The notes under the pieces are model-generated. The model saw only the letters and a program-made list of their open reading frames with translations. It was not told where the DNA came from and ran no database searches. This document shows positions 12,189 through 23,212 of a DNA stretch of 64,000 bases, piece after piece. This DNA is from Nageia nagi (Eukaryota; Pinophyta), in assembly GCA_050084985.1 (NCBI GenBank), contig JBITNC010000001.1, positions 70,184,001-70,248,000 of the forward strand, in the 5' to 3' direction. The stretch's first letter is position 1. Each line of letters starts with the position of its first letter. Both the position numbers and the translations under genes were made by a program.

Positions 12189-12401
12189 ATATTATATTAA
12201 GGTTGGGACAAGAGGCAGCTATTAGAGTTAATTTAAAGTTGAATTAAGGTTTTTTTAAAGATAATTAAGGTGTTGTAATTTTTATTCTATTGAGATTTGA
12301 AACTTGAGGAAACTAAATTACAATTACTTTGAAGGTAGATTAAGGATTTCTTTATAATATATATAGTGTTGAATCCCTAAAGTCCAAACCTAATCAAAAA
12401 C
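12189..12401. other. flank of the copia LTR, no gene seen
   Basis: AT-rich sequence immediately right of the LTR. A TATA-like run (AATATATATAG near 12357) precedes the small ORF at 12402. Confidence 0.3.
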
Positions 12402-12626
12402 ATGGGTGATAAAAAATACCAATCAAGGAGAGGAAGGAAGGTCATGTCACTTGAAGAAATTATTGCAAATAGAGAGAGGGATGCAAAATGGAAAAGGCAT
12501 AGAAAAGCAAGGATTAGAGAACTAAATAATAATGAAGCATTTGAATGTTCCATGTCAATTGAGGAGGAGAACATTCAAGAGAATGTTCATGTATACATGA
12601 TTATAGATGATGCATGTGTGGAATAG
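12402..12626 (+). CDS. small basic hypothetical ORF, 74 codons
   Basis: ATG at 12402 follows a TATA-like run and a short A-rich leader. The product begins MGDKKYQSRRGRKVMSLEEI and continues with a strongly basic region (RERDAKWKRHRKARIREL), then an acidic tail. The Arg/Lys-rich helix resembles N-termini of several plant transposon-encoded proteins and nucleic-acid-binding proteins, but no family can be named. It may be the first exon of a decayed mobile-element gene. It could also be chance. Confidence 0.3.
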   Translation: MGDKKYQSRRGRKVMSLEEIIANRERDAKWKRHRKARIRELNNNEAFECSMSIEEENIQENVHVYMIIDDACVE

Positions 12627-13300
12627 GAGAATGTAATAGAAGCTTCAAATCTAATGACTATGGACATGAATCTAGGTATATATTTGAATCAAGATCATAT
12701 ACTTTTATAATTTTAGGTTCTTTTTAACATTCTCATGGAACTTTTTTAAATGATTGAGAAATTATTTAATTAATAAATACCTCTTTATATGGTCATGATT
12801 ACTAAAATAGGTTTATTGCCACTTTAAAACTCCTTCAATAGACCACTTGAAATGACATCTAGCTCATTTGTACTCTTACTATTAGATTTGTTCATAAATT
12901 TGTCTTGTACAACTACTAAATCCTATACCTTTAAGTTATTTCATAATCCTATTAATTATCTTAAGAACCTTAATTATGAGAATTACAAATAATGGATCAT
13001 AGAGGAATTTGATTATGAGAACTATAGTCAAATGATTAATATTATAAATGAAGCTACATCATTATATATATTTTCTTAAGTGGAAGAATGAGGATCCTCT
13101 AAATAGATATACATGATTTTACTCTCTTTTTATTTCTATGTTAAATTTATGGTTATGTGTACTTATGATACATAATTAACACATGGATCAAGTTGTAGCC
13201 TTTTTCTTAGGAAACCTATTTAATTTAACAAGAAACCCTTTTAAAATATGAATTGCATGTAGATAGATAAGTCTAATAACATCCTTTTATTCAACTTAAG
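12627..13300. other. no gene recognised
   Basis: AT-rich sequence with no recognised motif. It borders the telomere-like array. Confidence 0.3.
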
Positions 13301-13304
13301 ATGT

Positions 13305-16245
13305 TTGTAGGACCTATAAAAGTTTTTCCAAGAGTATTTGCAAACATATAGTTGAATGATTATTTCTCACAAACACATAGGATATTAATTTGACCATTTG
13401 GCCAACAAGTTTGAAAACTTTTCTAATAAGGGTAAAATATTTTTCCAATGAGTTTAAACATTTGACCAACATGGTTAGATATTTGGGGCCAACAAGGTTA
13501 AACACTTGGTCAATGGGGTTAAACATTTAGCCAACAAAGTTTAAGAGTTTAATGGTGAAGGGCTTCAACTTTAAGGGTTTAGGGTTTAGGATTTTAAGAT
13601 TTTAGGGATTAGGTTTTTAGGATTCAAGATTCTTAGGGTTTAGGTTTTAAGGATTTAGGGTTTAAGGATTTAGAATTTAGGGTTTACAATTTGTAGGACC
13701 TGTCAAAGTTTATCTAGAAGTGAATAGATAGATAGATAAGCATTTTAAAATACTTTTAAACTAATTGTATTGTAGGAAATATCAAAGTTTATTCAAAATT
13801 ATTTACAAACATATAGCTATCTGATTGTTTCTCATAAATAATTTAGAGATTAATATAACCACTTGGCCAAAGTAGTTAAATATTTTGCAAACAAGGTTAT
13901 AAATTTGGCCAATGGGGTTAAACATTATGTTAAAGGAAATAAAGATTTTAAGGGTTACTTGGGTTTAGGAGTTTAAGGGTTAAGGGTTCAAGAGTTGCAA
14001 GGAATAAGATTTTAGGGTTTACAATTTAGTATTTAGTTTTTAGTAATTTAGGGATTTAAGGGTTTAGGTTTTAGGGGTTTAGGGTTTAGAGTTTAGGATT
14101 TGTAGGTACTATTAAGGTTTGGCCAATGGGGTTAAACATAATTTGGTTGTTGGGGTTACATTATGTTAAAGGGATTAAAGAGTTTAATGGTTACTTTGTT
14201 TTAAGAGTTTAAGGGTTAGGGGTTACTTTAGTTTAAGGGTTTAGGATTTTAGGGTTTACATTTTATTATTTAGGTTTTAGCAATTTAGGGTTTAGTGTTT
14301 AAAGTTTAAGGTCTGTAGGTCTTAACAAAGTTTAACCAATGGGTTTAAATATTTTGCCAATGGGGTTAAACTTTATGTTAAAGGGTTTAATGAATTTAAA
14401 GGTTACTTGGGTTTAAGGGTTAAGGGTTTAAGAGTTTAGTGATTTAGGGATTAAGGATTTAGGGTTTAGATTTTATGTTTTAGTATTTAGGTTTAAGCAA
14501 TTTAGGGGTTTACAATTTAGGTTTTAGGGGTTTAGGGTTTAGAGTTTATGGTTTTCAAGTCCTATAAAGGTTTTCCAAGAGGTTAAACATAATTTGTTCA
14601 ATGGGGTTAAATATTATGTTAAAGGATTTAAAGATTTTAAGAGTTACTAGGGTTCAAGAGTTTAAACGTTAAGGGTTTAAGAGTTTAAGGCTTTAGGATT
14701 TAGGATTTTAGGGTTTTATGGAAGAAGGTTTTAGGATTTAGAATTTTAGGGTTTACATTTTAGTGTTTAGGTTTTAACAATTTAGGGCTTAAGGGTTTAC
14801 ACAAGGGATGGGGGGTTAGTATTAGAAAATGATAAAATACCATGTGCAAAAATATAGGGGGTATTTTTAATATCTAGTTCAACTAGTAGTATGTCATTAA
14901 GTATTTTATAAGGGGAGGGAGGAGGGCTATTTAAAAAAAGGGGAAGGGGACTAAGGGTATTTAAAAAATCAAGGTGGGTGGTAGGGAGGGTTATGGGATT
15001 TAGGTTTTTAGGGCTTATATTTTAGTATTTAGGTTTTAAAAATTTAGGGTTTAAGGGTTTAGGATTTAGGTTTTAGGGATTTAGGGTTTAGAGTTTATGA
15101 TTTGTAGGTCCTATCAAGGTTTATCCAATGAGGTTAAATAAAATTTAGCCAATGGAGTTAAACATTATGTTAAAGGGGTTAAAGAGTTTAAAGGTTACTT
15201 AGGTTTAAGAGTTTAAGGGTTTAAGGTTTAAGATTTTATGGTTTTAAGGAATAAGGTTTTTGGGCTTACATTTTAGTGTTTAGGTTTTAGCGATTTAGGG
15301 TTTAAGGGTTTAATATTTAAGTTTTAAGGGTTTAGATTTTAGGTTTTGTAGGTCCTATCAAAGTTTTACCAACAAGGTTAAACATTTAGCCAATGGGTGA
15401 ACATTATGTTAAAGGGGTTAAAGAGTTTAAAGATTACTTAGGTTTAAGATTTTAATGGTTTAGGGTTTTAGAGAATAAGGTTTTAGGGTTTATATTTTAG
15501 TGTTTAGGTTTTAGTAGTTTAGGGCTTAAGGATTTAGGATTTGAGTTTTAGGGTTTAGGGTTTGTAGTTCTTATCAAATTTTGACCAACATGGTTAAACA
15601 TTTTGCCAATGGGGTTAAATATTATGTTAAAGGGGTTAAAGAGTTTAAGAGTTACTTGGGTTTAAGGGTTAGTTAAGGGTTTAAGAGTTTAGAGCTTAAG
15701 GGTTTATGGTTTAGGGTTTATGGTTTTAGGGTTTACATTTAGTATTTACATTTTAGAAATTTATAGCTTAAGGGTTTAGGGTTTATAGTTTAGGGTTTGT
15801 AAGTCCTATCATGGTTTGACTAATAGAGTTAAACATAAGTTGACCAATGGGGTTAAATATTATGTTAAAGAGTTTAAGGATTACTTAGGTTTAAGAGTTT
15901 AAGGTTTTAAGGTTTAAGGTTTTAGGATTTTAAGGAATAAGGTTTTAGGTTTTACATTTTAGTGTTTAGGTTTTAATGATATAGGGCTTAAGGCTTTAGA
16001 GTTTAGATTATAGGGGTTTTTGGTTTAGAGTTTAGGGTTTGTAGGTTCTATCAAAGTTTGGCCAATGGGGTTAAATATTTTTCTAATAGGGTTAAACATT
16101 ATGTTAAAGGGGTTAAAGAATTTAATAGTTACTTGGGTTTAAGATTTTAAGAGTTAAGGGTTTAAAAGTTTAGTAATTTAGTGCTTAATGGTTTAGGGTT
16201 TATGTTTTAGAGGTTTTAACATTTGCCTAATGGTTTTAAATATTT
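13305..16245. repeat. satellite-like array of degenerate plant telomere motifs, about 215-245 bp higher-order unit
   Basis: Nearly 3 kb is dominated by TTTAGGG, TTAAGGG and related words (plant telomere repeat TTTAGGG), but with a complex unit. Each unit has a landmark like GTAGGTCCTATCAAAGTTT, then CCAATGGGGTTAAACATTA, then GTTAAAGGGGTTAAAGAGTT, then runs of GGGTTTAAG and TTTTAGGGTTTA. The landmark recurs near 14101, 14314, 14555, 15102, 15347, 15562, 15798 and 16040, giving spacings of about 213-245 bp. A double-length gap (14555-15102) is interrupted by G-rich unique sequence at about 14800-14990. A different 5' portion (13305-13920) carries its own duplicated block beginning near 13310 and 13775. 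No gene is present; the minus-strand ORF at 13314-13526 is repeat-derived. Confidence 0.88.
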
Positions 16246-16635
16246 GGCCAACAAGATTAAAGGGTTTAACATGAAATAAGACATACCTCATCTATTTAAG
16301 TAGGATTCCTATATTTTAATAAAATTATAGTTAAGAATTAGTAATAGTTCATCCTCCTAATTAAATGATAGAGTGTTAAGTACATTTAATATTAACATAA
16401 GTCAAAGATCTTTTGAGAAATGCGAAACTTTTTATGTCAAAATTAACAAGCAATGAATAACATATTGTTGTAAAACCAATATTCATTTTAGATATTATTA
16501 TCAAGTTTTTCGATATATATGTGGTACTTTGCATACTAACAATTTCATGCAGCAACATGATTTTAATAAACCATTTAAATCTATTAATATGTTTATAACA
16601 AGTTTATTTTGTCAAATTTAGAATGGCCATTCATT

Positions 16636-18300
16636 TTATTCAAGTGCATGCATTTTAGGATAATGTAGTAGATGTGGTAAACTTTCATTTTTATAAGAGT
16701 GTATGCATGAAAGTAGTTCACACAAATTTGGACAAATATTTGTAGATGTGAAAAAATTCAATAATGTTGAGTATGCATTGAGGGATGGAAAAATTAGAAA
16801 GTGTGTTGATCTAATCACTAAAAAAATTAATATACATACATTTATGGACAATTTTAATAGTAAGTTTATTCCAAAATATATGAAATATTTTTAACATTTG
16901 GTGGCTTGATAGTGAATATTGTCAATGTAGAAACACATTTCCATATGGAACTATATTATCAAGCATATACTTTGCAAGAAACTATACTATTGCACCACAA
17001 GAAGAAATACAATCTCAATGTCATAATTCTCAACAAGTTCCATTTTTGTTCATATCGTATATAAACATGTAGATGATAGTACAAAAGATAATAGAAAACT
17101 TTTGAGGGAATATCATTTTTATGTGAGTGATAACTGATTACACTCACTAGAGTTTATCTAATTTTTTTAAGCTATTTTATAATAATTTGGAGGAAATAAA
17201 TATTCAAATATCACAACATTTCATATGGTCATATAATTGTACGAGATAATTTAAGAATACATGAATGTCTTATTGGCTAAGTAGGATGCATAGAGAATAC
17301 AATATCAAATATTTGTGATCTTTTTTTGAAGCTGGATATGGTAAAGGTGAACATAATGGAGATAGTACATGCGTGAAAAGAGCTCTTACTAGAGAACAAC
17401 TCAAATTTGTAGATACAAAAAAAATTCAAGATGCACATGCAATTGTGAATTGGTGTAATACAAATATATCTACTTGATCAAAAGATAATTCTCCAATTCG
17501 ATTATTTTTTTGTTAGTTTAAGAAAATGATATTAAAAGTCATCATGATTGTTAGACAATCAATGGATCAACAAAATGGAATTTATTTAAGAGTTCAAATG
17601 CAAACACATGGACTATTTGGATGAGGGAGCTTGCATATTTTTATTAGTATTATATTACAAGTGATTGGAATGAATGTACAAATATAGAATGGGTCGAGGA
17701 ATTGAAACAAAGATCCTTTTCATCTACAGAAGCACATAGTGAATAAGAAATAACAATTGAAGGTGAGAATCAACTATTTGTATTTGGGGACTATGACCAT
17801 GTCTCAGAACTTGTACAAGAAGGTGATTTTATTCAATTTAAATTATGTTCTTTATTTCATTTTATTTATATGAATGTATATTTATGTATATATGAACTTG
17901 TTTTAGGTGTCGCACTTTATTGATATATTTTTTATTTGTAGGACATGTGTCTATTGTTATGGCACCTAAGGGGAATGAAGAGGAAATAGAGTATTTTTTG
18001 GCTTTATGTGTTGAGAGAAAACATAAGTTAACTTATCATTGACATGATGATGATAGATTTTACTATCCAATAGGTTTTGTGGTGGTTGTTAGCATATGGC
18101 TAAAAAAATATAAAACAAGAAGGAATGGTTTAGGAAGATACAAATATTATGAAACACATAAGAAGATTATACACTACTCCCATTTAGTTGTGGAATTAAA
18201 TATAAAATTATCCAAATATACAAGGATACCTTATACAAGAGTGTTGTGGAACATTTCAATGCAATATCATGAGGCATTTATGAATGTTTTGCATGAATGA
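16636..18300 (+). pseudogene. decayed gene of an unclassified transposase-like plant protein family
   Basis: An open stretch, 16703-16894, encodes KFGQIFVDVKKFNNVEYALR. After a frameshift, one frame continues from 16893 to about 17480 with several stops. It reads WWLDSEYCQCRNTFPYGTIL, then FARNYTIAPQEEIQSQ, then FFKLFYNNLEEINIQISQHF, then FFEAGYGKGEHNGDSTCVKR and ALTREQLKF. A further frame (17740-17830) and, after a likely intron ending at 17941, MAPKGNEEEIEYFLA and WLKKYKTRRNGLGRYKYYET (to 18297) look like the C-terminal part. From memory this matches uncharacterised plant proteins with spaced acidic blocks reminiscent of a DDE transposase. Most stops could be CGA-to-TGA, CAA-to-TAA, CAG-to-TAG or TGG-to-TGA changes. 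The family is unnamed, and the transposase role is inference. Confidence 0.6.
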
Positions 18301-18339
18301 GAGGATACATATGGTATAGCCAATTGAAAAATACATGTA

Positions 18340-18565
18340 ACTTTATCTCCCCTTCCCTTTCCCCTTCCCCTTCAATCCTTAATCCTATTAAAATCCATCT
18401 TGTTACTCCCCTTAAGCCATCTTGTTACTCCCCTTAATCCATCTTGTTACTCCCCTTAAGCCATCTAATTACTCTCCTTAAGCCATCTAGTTACTCCCCT
18501 TAAGCCATCCCCTTAATCCATCCCCTTAAGCCATCCCCTTAGGCCACCCCCTTAATTTAATTAAG
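18340..18565. repeat. C-rich minisatellite, CCCCTTAAGCCAT-type
   Basis: A CCCCTTCCCCTTC lead-in is followed by repeats of CATCTTGTTACTCCCCTTAA (unit about 22-23 bp, roughly five copies). The array then shortens to ATCCCCTTAAGCC units of about 13 bp. There are no coding features. Confidence 0.8.
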
Positions 18566-18787
18566 CCATCTAGTTCAAATTGATTTAAATATTGCTTTTT
18601 AAGTCATATCCTAATTTTACATGGCATATAATTTTTGTTTTAGGCCTCCCACATCTAGATGGGTTAGTGACTATTGCATGTGCATTCAAGTCATGAGATA
18701 TATTTAAAGGTAAGAAATAAATTACTTACATGTTATTTATGCATTTAGTTATTATACATGAATTGTAACCTTTTTTTTTCAAGTCAA

Positions 18788-18859
18788 CTATATTAAGCTC
18801 AATTGGTAGAGCACATGGCTTTTAATTAAGTGTTCATGGGTTCAATTCGCATAAACATC
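18788..18859 (+). pseudogene. tRNA-Lys(UUU)-like pseudogene
   Basis: A 72-base stretch has the D-arm/A-box AGCTCAATTGGTAGAGCA, an anticodon loop CTTTTAA (anticodon TTT, 18821-18823 region) and a T-arm/B-box GGGTTCAATTCG. The D stem pairs well (GCTC with GAGC). The acceptor stem (CTATATT with AAACATC) and anticodon stem (CATGG with TTAAG) do not pair properly, so a working tRNA is unlikely. It may be a decayed tRNA gene or the tRNA-derived head of a SINE. Confidence 0.5.
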
Positions 18860-18899
18860 ATTGAAGCCTTCTTGATTTAACAGTCTTTGAAGCCTCTTG

Positions 18900-19520
18900 A
18901 TTTAATAAATTCAATTAGAAATGAATTGGGCACAATGATATGTTTATGTTTATCAAAATTGCCTTTATAGTTTATCATCATCTTAATTGAGAAGAAGTTA
19001 TGTTTATCAAAATGATTTATGTTTATCTCTAAGGTGTTTGTATTATATTGTGGTCATTATCGTTATCATTATTAAAGTGTTCATGTTTATGATTTATGTT
19101 TATCTCTAAGGTGCTTATTATAATCCATTTTTATTCATATTCTTTATATTGTATTATGTGATTAGAAATAGATTATGTTTAAATAGGTGTTACTACAATC
19201 CATTTTTATTCTTTATTATTGTTAAAGTGTTATATTTTGGGTGTTAGATCATTATTTACATGCTTATTGCAAACCATTTTTATTCTTATTATTTATATTG
19301 TGGTTGTTATCATTATAGTTGTTAAAGTGTTTATGTTTATTGATCTATGTTTATCTCTAAAGTTTATATTATGGTTGTTATCGTTATTTACATGCTTATG
19401 TTATCGTACATATTTTGGATTAAGTGAAATTACACATGCTTAAATGTGATTGTACATCTAACTTATGATTATATAGTCTAGTTCATTTGAATGTTTAATT
19501 TAATGCTTATGCACAAAAAT
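18900..19520. repeat. AT-rich imperfect repeats around TTTATGTTTATCTCTAAGGTG
   Basis: The word GTTTATCTCTAA(G/A)G and neighbouring TTGTGGTTGTTATCGTTAT segments recur several times between 18900 and 19400 with irregular spacing. No coding signal. Confidence 0.5.
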
Positions 19521-19747
19521 ATCATAACAACATCATAATCTTCGACATCCATCTAATAACATCATCAGCATAATAGCATAGTCCATAAGAATGTCCATAA
19601 AAAAATATCCATAGTCTATAGTCCATAAGAATGTCCAAATTCCACCATAACATGTCTATCCACACCACATCATCATACATATATATCATGATCTATAACT
19701 AGAACATACAAAAAAAAACATCTACATGTAAGCAAACCTAGATCTAT

Positions 19748-21585
19748 TTATCTAGGACTAGATGTGTCTCCATTATTGATTATCCTCTTCCTCTTGAATG
19801 ATGAAGATGCCACATGATGTACAAAATAAAGAAACTTAACTTATTAGATATTATCATTCATGTTTCAAATTCCTTTAAACATCAAATAAAATATTTTTTT
19901 AATCTAGATTTACACTATAAAAATGCATAAATATTACCATATCAAGTTGCTCGAATCCTCCGGCAACCATTGTAACCTGTTGTGTAGATGGTATACCCAT
20001 ATCATCGATATGAAAAGTATGAGAAATAACATCCTACAAGCTTAAATAAAACACTATTGAATAAAAATAAGTTTTTAAAAAATATAATTGCATCCATACA
20101 CAAAAATGATGTAGAAGTTTGAGTGTCAAATTATGGAATGGTGGACACTAAAGGAGCCATCGATACACCCTTTGGTTGATCTAATGATGTAGACATATAA
20201 ATCAAAATGTGGAATGGTTGACACTTGAGGAGCCATTGACATGCCCTCTGGTTGGTTGAATGGGATCATTTCAATACCTCCCTGGAATAGCAAAACATTT
20301 ATGAGCATGTATATTTACACATTCAAATGTGAATATATAACAAAATAAACATGAAAATTTTTAAACTCGGTAAATTTATTTACCTCATAAGGTACGCCAC
20401 TAGGTCTAGGAATCGAGATCATATAAGCTCTATGAGATACATCTGATGTAGAGGCTCCCATCATCTATGATGAAATAAAATTATAAAGGTATTCAAAACT
20501 AGAAATTAGAAATACACATGTACATTAAACACAAGTAGAATATGGCACACATAAACATGTATGCCAGTAAAATCGATATCTTCCAGTGACATCATCTTCG
20601 TATAAGATACCCCATGATCATCTGAAGTGGGGTAACACATATATCCTCGCAACTTTGGAAAAAATAAGGAGCAACTCCACTAACTCCCACATCACCTCCA
20701 CACTCATTGACATCAGTTACCACATGGGTAGCTTGTTCAGTGAGAGTGTAGGTGGCCTGAATCAAAGCTCCCAATGCTGAAACCACTTCCTGATGAAAAA
20801 TAGATGCAATAATAAGAGGAGTAGTAGGACGAATAAGAGGTGTAGGATGCATGGGTCTATTTGGATTAACTTGTGCCCCGATCTATTCTACCCTGATCCA
20901 TGACCAATGCCTAATTACATCTCATGTCAAAATAATTGACATGTCTTCCCAAATGATACTCAACATATAATTTCTTCCAAAAATACAAAGGGACATCAAA
21001 ATTAGAATATGGCAATTTATCAAACAACATCCACCATTGATCCCAAAACCTTTGAGACATCAATGGATGTTGATACAAATCATAGGAAATTCTTTGTTTA
21101 TTAAGGGGAATGGGTTCTCTAGTCGATTGAATAATGAAGAATGGATAAAGGATGGCTTTATTGATACCTAACATATTGACCTCTTGAGTGGACATACCAT
21201 TTGAAAAGTGATCTCTCATGCGATCTTTGAAAGAGTCAAAACCATACATATCCCCATAAACGGAACTAATAGTGTCAACTACGATTTGCATCAAAGATGC
21301 AAACCATACAACAAGACTAGGAGAACTACATATATTATTGATGTGATTTATTTTTCCTTATAACTCAATGATATTTTGAGCAATAGTATCTCGCAACTAT
21401 TACTCATCTATATCAGCAGGTGGGGGTGGGGGTGAGGGTGGGGGTAGAGGTTGAGGGGATGTAGGAGAAGGGGATGGAGGTTGGGCATGTGGAGGGGGTG
21501 AATTGTGTGGGATATTTTGGTTTACCTCATCTAATGTGGCATATATATTATGATAAAGATCATCAGATGTCTCATCCATGATCAT
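19748..21585 (-). pseudogene. decayed multi-exon gene of unknown function, proline-rich N-terminus, NLS-like C-terminus
   Basis: Minus-strand exon-like blocks. 21585-21400 is a proline-rich start (MIMDETSDDLYHNIYATLDE, then a Pro/Ser tract). 21294-20911 contains GFDSFKDRMRDHFSNGMS and FWDQWWMLFDKLPYSNFDVP. 20852-about 20592 contains ASIFHQEVVSALGALIQATY. 20464-20384 reads MMGASTSDVSHRAYMI through SGVPYE. 20281-about 20102 contains PEGMSMAPQVSTIPHFD. 20033-19938 is 32 codons, phase 0, with QQVTMVAGGFEQLDM. 19834-19748 holds SSSFKRKRIINNGD and a stop. Several edges carry good splice signals. Exon 20281-20102 holds an internal duplication (QPEGMSMAPQVSTIP and QPKGVSMAPLVSTIP) that shifts frame, and stops break the 21400-21294 link. 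No family was recognised; it may be the accessory ORF of a DNA transposon. Confidence 0.45.
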
Positions 21586-21599
21586 AAAAGGGAACTTGC

Positions 21600-21950
21600 A
21601 AACATTAGCTATTACATATAAATATAAATAAACTCAATTACATAGAACTAGAACAATAAATTTTTAAACTCGATAAAACACTATGGTATAAAAGAATTTG
21701 TAAGATTGATAACCTAAATTATATAGAAGATGAGAACCATTTTATATGCATTAATATATTTTAGGAAGATATTAAAAAAACCTATAATTATATGTATGTG
21801 TATGCATGTGTGTGTACCTTTGGACCCATTTTGACAAATCATTATGTGTGTATCCCTTTGGATATATTTTAATAAATCACATAGATCGATTAGGTATAAA
21901 GGATGTTAAAATATGTCATATTATATTCTATCATAAAGGTAGAAGTGAAA
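21600..21950. other. no gene recognised
   Basis: AT-rich. A segment at about 21685-21745 (GGTATAAAAGAATTTGTAAG and on) resembles 24418-24470, so part of this is a dispersed repeat, perhaps the 5' flank of the element containing the preceding minus-strand gene. Confidence 0.35.
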
Positions 21951-21959
21951 TTAAGTAGA

Positions 21960-22430
21960 AAGGAAGAACATGTAAATAGAAGTTATGGTAAGACCTCAAA
22001 CATGGGGAATCAAACTCTACAAAAATTGAAGATGAAGGAGAGCAAAGAAAAGATAAGATTGTAAAACCTAATTTGGGAGATCGTAGAGATTTTAAAGGTA
22101 AGGAAGTTAGAAGGTAGTAGTTATATAGCCTAAGGCATGTGAATATCCATAAAATAATAAGACTATCAATAAGATTAAGATGAAATAAATGATCTTCAAG
22201 CCATAGAGGTCAAGATTCAAAAAGACTTTAATGCTTTACTTAACTATAATTATGGGATGTAAATAAGTGAAGTAAGATGATCAAAGGTCAAAAAAAATAT
22301 TTCAAACTATATGCAGGTACCAAGGGAAGGTGTATAAAGTGATAATTGATAATGGCTCAACAAATAACTTTATAAGTATTAAAATAGTATAAAAGTTGCA
22401 ATTAGTTTGCATTCTAAAAGAAGGGTTATT
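21960..22430 (+). pseudogene. Ty3/gypsy gag-protease fragment
   Basis: Around 22315-22400 the plus strand reads YQGKVYKVIIDNGSTNNFIS followed by KLQL. This is the retropepsin-like protease block of plant gypsy elements, in which the usual D-S-G-S/T core appears as D-N-G-S-T. The preceding 300 bp has a charged, Lys-rich reading consistent with a gag tail, but with many stops. No RT follows, so only a scrap remains before the 21-bp minisatellite. Confidence 0.5.
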
Positions 22431-22764
22431 CCTAAGAATCGTCCCAAAAAACACCTATAGAAACCAAGGTGAATTAGTTTTGACATTTGGGTAAAACTAT
22501 AACCTTTAAAATAAAAGGTATAAGTGGATACATACCATATGTTGATTTTTTGGAGATTGGATACATAAAATTAATACTTGCCTATAAATTTAGGGCAAAT
22601 GGCCCCCTTCTAAGGGTCTAAATATTAGCCAATTTTAAAATTTTAAAATCTTAAAATCCTATTTTTTTCTTGTAAGAGCTTATTAGCCACTAGGAAAAAC
22701 ATTGCCTAAAAGTTTAGTTATATAATTGTTTACGTCTAAAATAAATTCTAATGATGGACCAATG

Positions 22765-23212
22765 TTAAAACTAAACTAATTTTTGATCAAACTAACCTAA
22801 AATTTTGATCAAACTAACCTAAAGTTTAATCAAACTAACCTAAAGTTGAATCAAACTAACCTAAATTTTCATCAAACTAACCTAAATTTTTTATCAAACA
22901 AACCTAAATTTTGATCAAACTCTAAATTTTCATCAAACTAACCTAAATTTTTCATCAAACGAACTTAAATTTTCATCAAACTAACCTAAATTTTGATCAA
23001 ACTAGCCTAAATTTTTATCAAACTGACTTAAATTTTTATCAAACTAACCTAAAAGTTATATCAAACTAGCCTAAAGCTTTATCAAACTAACATAAAAATT
23101 TATCAAACTGACCTAAATTTTTATCAAACTAACCTAAGTTTTTATCAAACTAACATAAAATTTTATCAAAGTAACCTAAATTTTTATCAAACTAACCTAA
23201 ATTTGATAAATA
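22765..23212. repeat. 21-bp minisatellite, about 20 copies
   Basis: Tandem units of ATCAAACTAACCTAAATTTT plus one base, with small variants (CTAGCC, CTGACC, CATAAA), run for about 450 bp. The unit is a multiple of three but contains TAA, so it does not encode a peptide repeat in that frame. Confidence 0.92.

Noticed and set aside
13305-16245. Functional chromosome end
   Set aside because: The telomere words are degenerate and embedded in a complex unit, and unique sequence continues on both sides.
18788-18859. Functional tRNA-Lys gene
   Set aside because: Acceptor and anticodon stems do not pair.
22765-23212. CRISPR-like array
   Set aside because: The 21-bp units are directly adjacent with no unique spacers, in a plant nuclear context; it is a minisatellite.
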